Shown piece after piece: positions 60,729-64,000 of a DNA stretch of 64,000 nucleotides (positions within the stretch are counted from its first letter, which is position 1; the number at the start of each line of letters is the position of its first letter). A program made the position numbers and the translations under genes. Below the pieces are notes generated by a model. It was not told where the DNA came from. It worked only from the letters and a program-made list of their open reading frames with translations, and ran no database searches. The stretch lies in contig NZ_JAEMHK010000002.1 in the NCBI RefSeq assembly GCF_016458235.1, forward strand, positions 1 through 64,000, read 5' to 3'. The DNA comes from Geomonas propionica (GTDB lineage Bacteria > Desulfobacterota > Desulfuromonadia > Geobacterales > Geobacteraceae).

Positions 60729-62600
60729 TTCAAGCGGGTTCTGGGGGCCGGTGCCGAGGGTGAAGCAGAAGGTGCTCCCCCCCCCTGCCCCTTCTGATTC
60801 GACCCACAGCCTGCCCCCATGGAACTCCACGATGCGCCGGGCGAGGGCCAGGCCGATGCCGGTTCCTTCGGAACGCGCGTCCAACTGGTTGAAAAGCCCG
60901 AAGATGGTCTCGTGGTACTGGGCCGGAACCCCGATGCCGTTGTCCTGCACCGTGAAGACGGGGCCTTCCGCGCTCTCGCGCATACCGATCTCTATCCGTG
61001 TTTTTTGCTGGTCACCCCTGTACTTGATCGCGTTCTCCACAAGATTCTGCAGCACCTCGCCGATGCGGGGCTGATCCCCCCACACCTCGGCGAGTCCAGG
61101 CTGCACCATCACCTCGACCCCGGCCTGCTGGATCGGCCCGCCGAGCTGACCAAGCACGTCTTTTACCAGCAGGTTCATGTCGATCAGCGACGGCGCGTTG
61201 ACGATGCGGCCGATGCGGGAGAGTTCCAGCAGGTCGCTCAAGAGGGCTGACATCTTGTCGGCAGCGCCCATGATGCGCCCCACGTCGCCGCCCAGCCGGT
61301 CCAGCTTGCCCCCTTCTATGTCCTTCAGCACCGCGCCGGCGAACCCTTTGATGGTGATGAGCGGGCTCTTCAGATCGTGGGACACGGTATAGGTGAACCG
61401 CTCCAACTCGGCATTTTTCGCCTCGAGCTCGGCCTCCCGCTCCATGCGCTCGCGCACTTCCTTCTCCAGGAGAAAAGCCTGCTCGCGCAGGGCCTCGCTG
61501 GCCAGTTTCCTCTCGGTGATGTCGCGGTTGCTGCCCCTAATGCCGTTCTCTGCGCCGCTGCCCGTATAGACCAACCGGCAGGTATGGGCGATCCAACGAA
61601 CCTCGCCGTCCTTCCTGATGATGCGAAAATCGAGGGGGTTGGGAACCCCGCAAAAGGAGTCCCTGACATGCTGTTCATAGCTCGTGCGGTCCTCGGGATG
61701 GACGATCCGGTGCAGCAGTTCCGGGTCGGCGTAGAATTCCTCCCGGCTGTAGCCGGAAAGCTCAAGGCACGAAGGTGAAACGTACCGGAACGAATGGTCC
61801 GGCCCCTGCCAGTATTCCCACCCTTCCGTGTAGTCAGCCACGGTCCGGTAGCGTTCCTCGCGCTCCTCGATGGCGCGGGCACTGCGACCGAGAACGCGGG
61901 CCCCGGTTCCGATGAGCCCCAGGCCCAAAAACCAGATCAGCCCGTGACTGACCGCCGCCCCGGTGATCACCTCGCCCATCATGGCCGAGTTGGCCTCCAT
62001 CGGCACCGATGCGCTGATCCCTCCTCTGATATCGCCGATGCGGTACCCTTGGGTGGCATGGCACTTGAGACAGGGGGCTTCGGTCACGAAGGGGCGCATG
62101 AGCCGCATGTAGCTGCGGCCGCCCATATCCTGGACCTCGCTCACCTCCGTCACCCCGGTCTCGAAGAGGCGCAATGCTTTGGCCTCCCACGGGTCGGGTT
62201 TGTTTTCCGCCCGTATCGGCTTCAAGCTGGTGATGTGACCACGCACCAGATTGTCCTGGCTGTCGGCCAACTCGAAGACCTGGCGGGTCATGTAGGCCGG
62301 GTTAACCAGCGTCAGCGCCTTTCCGGAGGGGGTGGTGACATCGCGTTCTTCGACATGGGTGAGATGGGGATTGGGAGGGCTGAATTCTGAGGCGGGCACA
62401 TAGACGCCCCCATGCCTGGTGGCCCAGCGACGGTACAGGGTGTCCTTCTCGTAGGTGGCGCGCGCTTCGGCACGGGCGATGGCGACCACCGTGCGCTGCT
62501 CGTGACTGTAGAACCAGAGAAAGGAAAAGGTGATGCCTGCGGTCCAAAACAGCATCAGTATCAGGGCGAAGCGGCGAATCTTGTGGAATTGGGTCACCAT
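60681..62600 (-). CDS. Membrane sensor histidine kinase with CxxCH heme motif
   Basis: A 639-residue kinase: helices at about 12-31 and 212-234 bracket a periplasmic Tll0287/DUF3365-type domain with CLKCH at 177-181, which should bind a c-type heme and sense redox or gas. A PAS domain (about 245-365), a HisKA H-box (TYTVSHDLKSPLITIKGF) and a HATPase domain (NLVENAIKYRG, DNGIGVPAQYHETIFGLFNQL, GTGIGLALARRI) follow. Its tail (Gly-Ile-Lys repeats) is encoded by a 9-bp tandem repeat. It lies between the hybrid kinase and the receiver-only gene on the same strand. Confidence 0.92.
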   Translation of the reverse strand: MVTQFHKIRRFALILMLFWTAGITFSFLWFYSHEQRTVVAIARAEARATYEKDTLYRRWATRHGGVYVPASEFSPPNPHLTHVEERDVTTPSGKALTLVNPAYMTRQVFELADSQDNLVRGHITSLKPIRAENKPDPWEAKALRLFETGVTEVSEVQDMGGRSYMRLMRPFVTEAPCLKCHATQGYRIGDIRGGISASVPMEANSAMMGEVITGAAVSHGLIWFLGLGLIGTGARVLGRSARAIEEREERYRTVADYTEGWEYWQGPDHSFRYVSPSCLELSGYSREEFYADPELLHRIVHPEDRTSYEQHVRDSFCGVPNPLDFRIIRKDGEVRWIAHTCRLVYTGSGAENGIRGSNRDITERKLASEALREQAFLLEKEVRERMEREAELEAKNAELERFTYTVSHDLKSPLITIKGFAGAVLKDIEGGKLDRLGGDVGRIMGAADKMSALLSDLLELSRIGRIVNAPSLIDMNLLVKDVLGQLGGPIQQAGVEVMVQPGLAEVWGDQPRIGEVLQNLVENAIKYRGDQQKTRIEIGMRESAEGPVFTVQDNGIGVPAQYHETIFGLFNQLDARSEGTGIGLALARRIVEFHGGRLWVESEGAGGGSTFCFTLGTGPQNPLETGIKGIKGIKGIKAL

Positions 62601-62631
62601 GCCGGGTTACCTCTTCTGGCGGCGGGTCCGA

Positions 62632-64000
62632 CTAGTGCCGGTCCAGCATCTCCCGAACTTTTTTCAGCAGCACCATCGGCTTTACCGGTTTCATCACCAG
62701 CTCGGCGCCCTCGTCTAGATCGCTCCTGCTGCGGATGATGTCGGCCGTGTAACCGCTGGTGAACAGAATCTTTGCGTCAGGCTGGTATTCCCTGATGGTC
62801 TCAGCGGCCTCCTTGCCGTTCATTACCGGCATGATGATATCCATGAGCACCAGTTTGATGGCGGGTTCTTCCTTGAACCTCTGCACCGCCTCCAGACCGT
62901 TGGCCGCATGGATGATGCTATAGCCGTACTGCTTGAGGATCGAGGAGACCAGGTCGAGGACGTGCAGATCGTCCTCCGCGACCAGGATGGTCTCGGTCCC
63001 CCGTACGTCGATTTCCGGCGTCGGGACCGTCTGCTCCGGCTCGGCGGAGGTTATGGAGGGGAGATAGATCCTGAAGGTGGTGCCGATACCGGGCTCGCTG
63101 TAGACGTTCACGAACCCCTTGTGCTGGGTGATGATGCCGTAGACGATGGCGAGCCCCAACCCGGTCCCCTTCCCTACCACCTTGGTGGTGAAGAAGGGAT
63201 CGAAGATCTTCTTCCTGGTCGCCTCGTCCATCCCCTGCCCCGTGTCAGAGATGGTGACCAGGGCGTATTGGCCGGGGGTGCCGAAGCCGTGGGCATGTAC
63301 GAAGGCGTCGTCGATATCATGGCGCTCGGTCTCCACGAAAAGCCGTCCCCCTTTGGGCATGGCGTCGCGGGCGTTGGCCGCGAGATTCATCAACACCTGC
63401 TCGATCTGCCCGCTGTCCACCACCGCCCAGAGCGCACCGTCGGCCAGCGAGGTGGTCAGGGTGATGTCTTCGCCGATGATCCGCTGCAGGAACTTCTCGA
63501 CACCTTTGACGATGTCGTTCAGGTTGGCGGGCGCCGCCTTCACCTCCCCCTTACGGCTGAAGGCGAGTAGGCTGCGGGTCAAATTCGCTGCCCGGTCCGC
63601 CGCCGCCGAGATCTGCATGACCTTGTCGCGCGCGGGGGCATCATGGGGCAGGTCCAGCTTGAGCAGTTCACAATAGCCACCGATCACGGTGAGGATATTG
63701 TTGAAGTCGTGGGCCACCCCGCCAGCAAGAACGCCTACCGCCTCCAGCTTTTGCGAGTGGCGCAACTGTTCCTCGAGCTTCATGCGCTCGGTGATGTCGA
63801 GGGCTATGGCCAAGAGCCTCTCGCCCCCGTCCACGGTGATCCGCTCGCAGTAGTACTCCCCCTTCAGGGAGCGGCCGTCCTTGGCGTGCAGGGTAACCAC
63901 GGTCCCCGCGACCTGGCCGTGCTCGTCGAGCTTGTCCAGCAAAGCCTTGCGGTCGTGCGGGCTGATCCAGCCAAGGGCGGTGGAAGACTTGCCCAGCACC
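62632..64000 (-). CDS. Hybrid sensor histidine kinase/response regulator, C-terminal part
   Basis: The open frame runs off the right edge, so the N-terminus is missing. Visible are the end of a PAS/PAC domain ([37 protein letters not shown]), an H-box ([19 protein letters not shown]), a HATPase domain ([48 protein letters not shown]) and a C-terminal receiver with Asp in [14 protein letters not shown] and Lys in ELVMKPVKP. It is 31 bp upstream of the heme-type kinase and may form a phosphorelay with it. Confidence 0.92.
   Translation of the reverse strand, partial: VLGKSSTALGWISPHDRKALLDKLDEHGQVAGTVVTLHAKDGRSLKGEYYCERITVDGGERLLAIALDITERMKLEEQLRHSQKLEAVGVLAGGVAHDFNNILTVIGGYCELLKLDLPHDAPARDKVMQISAAADRAANLTRSLLAFSRKGEVKAAPANLNDIVKGVEKFLQRIIGEDITLTTSLADGALWAVVDSGQIEQVLMNLAANARDAMPKGGRLFVETERHDIDDAFVHAHGFGTPGQYALVTISDTGQGMDEATRKKIFDPFFTTKVVGKGTGLGLAIVYGIITQHKGFVNVYSEPGIGTTFRIYLPSITSAEPEQTVPTPEIDVRGTETILVAEDDLHVLDLVSSILKQYGYSIIHAANGLEAVQRFKEEPAIKLVLMDIIMPVMNGKEAAETIREYQPDAKILFTSGYTADIIRSRSDLDEGAELVMKPVKPMVLLKKVREMLDRH

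Overview
The window looks like a piece of a Geobacterales chromosome (Geobacter/Geomonas-like, Desulfobacterota). This is inferred from gene content and order: GC-rich genes, a thrS-infC-rpmI-rplT-pheS-pheT-ihfA-merR block, a CxxCH-bearing sensor kinase, a thiocarboxylate-type homocysteine cluster, an NrfD/HybB membrane protein and a soluble NiFe hydrogenase. No database search was possible, so the genus is an inference.

Layout. 1-4530 is an AT-rich accessory region. It opens with the 5' end of an IS3-type transposase, followed by a run of single-gene, same-strand units separated by attC-like sites (integron cassettes with no integrase in view), a truncated cassette ORF and a GNAT acetyltransferase. 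4529-9150 holds two coupled membrane proteins (the first frameshifted), two small unknown proteins and a lipoprotein. 9150-9600 is a repeat field ending in tRNA-Met. 9759-12373 (minus strand) has an FKBP isomerase, a MucR-type zinc-finger protein with a histone-H1-like tail, and glucokinase. 12548-16071 is a pqiA-pqiA-pqiB-pqiC lipid-transport operon. 16233-24076 is the translation block (tRNA-Pro, merR, ihfA, pheT, pheS, rplT, rpmI, infC, thrS, tRNA-Val), in which infC appears to start with ATA. 24166-29886 has a heptosyltransferase, an NtrC-type regulator with its histidine kinase, and an iron alcohol dehydrogenase behind a good sigma-54 promoter. 30378-32287 has a degenerate nuclease-like protein and an orphan HybB/NrfD protein.

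32877-39650 is the sulfur-assimilation region. cysK is divergent from metY. metY is followed by a ThiS-like carrier ending in Gly-Gly-Gly-Arg, a MoeB/ThiF-like activator, a JAMM peptidase, an Fe-S sulfite reductase, a TusA-like protein and mnmA. This matches the protein-thiocarboxylate route to homocysteine described for Wolinella HcyS/HcyF/HcyD: sulfite is reduced to sulfide, sulfide is loaded on the carrier tail, and MetY transfers it to O-acetylhomoserine. 39667-41410 has modC-modB without modA. 41696-42478 is a CpsB-type phosphatase. 42632-46455 is a four-gene NiFe hydrogenase operon (beta, gamma, delta, alpha). It is followed by about 1 kb without a protein gene that contains a strong candidate for an undescribed structured RNA ending in an intrinsic terminator.

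47472-51832 has an Hsp20 chaperone, an SDR-type protein, a TPR protein and the NAD-salvage pair pncB-pncA. 51993-59915 is aromatic and serine metabolism: DAHP synthase, serA, and a minus-strand trpG-trpD-trpC-trpB2-trpF set without trpE or trpA. 60147-64000 is a signalling cluster with a receiver-only regulator, a heme-type sensor kinase and a hybrid kinase cut by the window edge.

The whole window is sprinkled with intergenic repeats: inverted GGGATAAA elements inside operons, a 40-bp palindromic family (7 copies), a GGGCGAAT..ATTCGCCC palindrome (3 copies), an 18-bp-arm palindrome (2 copies) and several tandem arrays with a 9-bp period.
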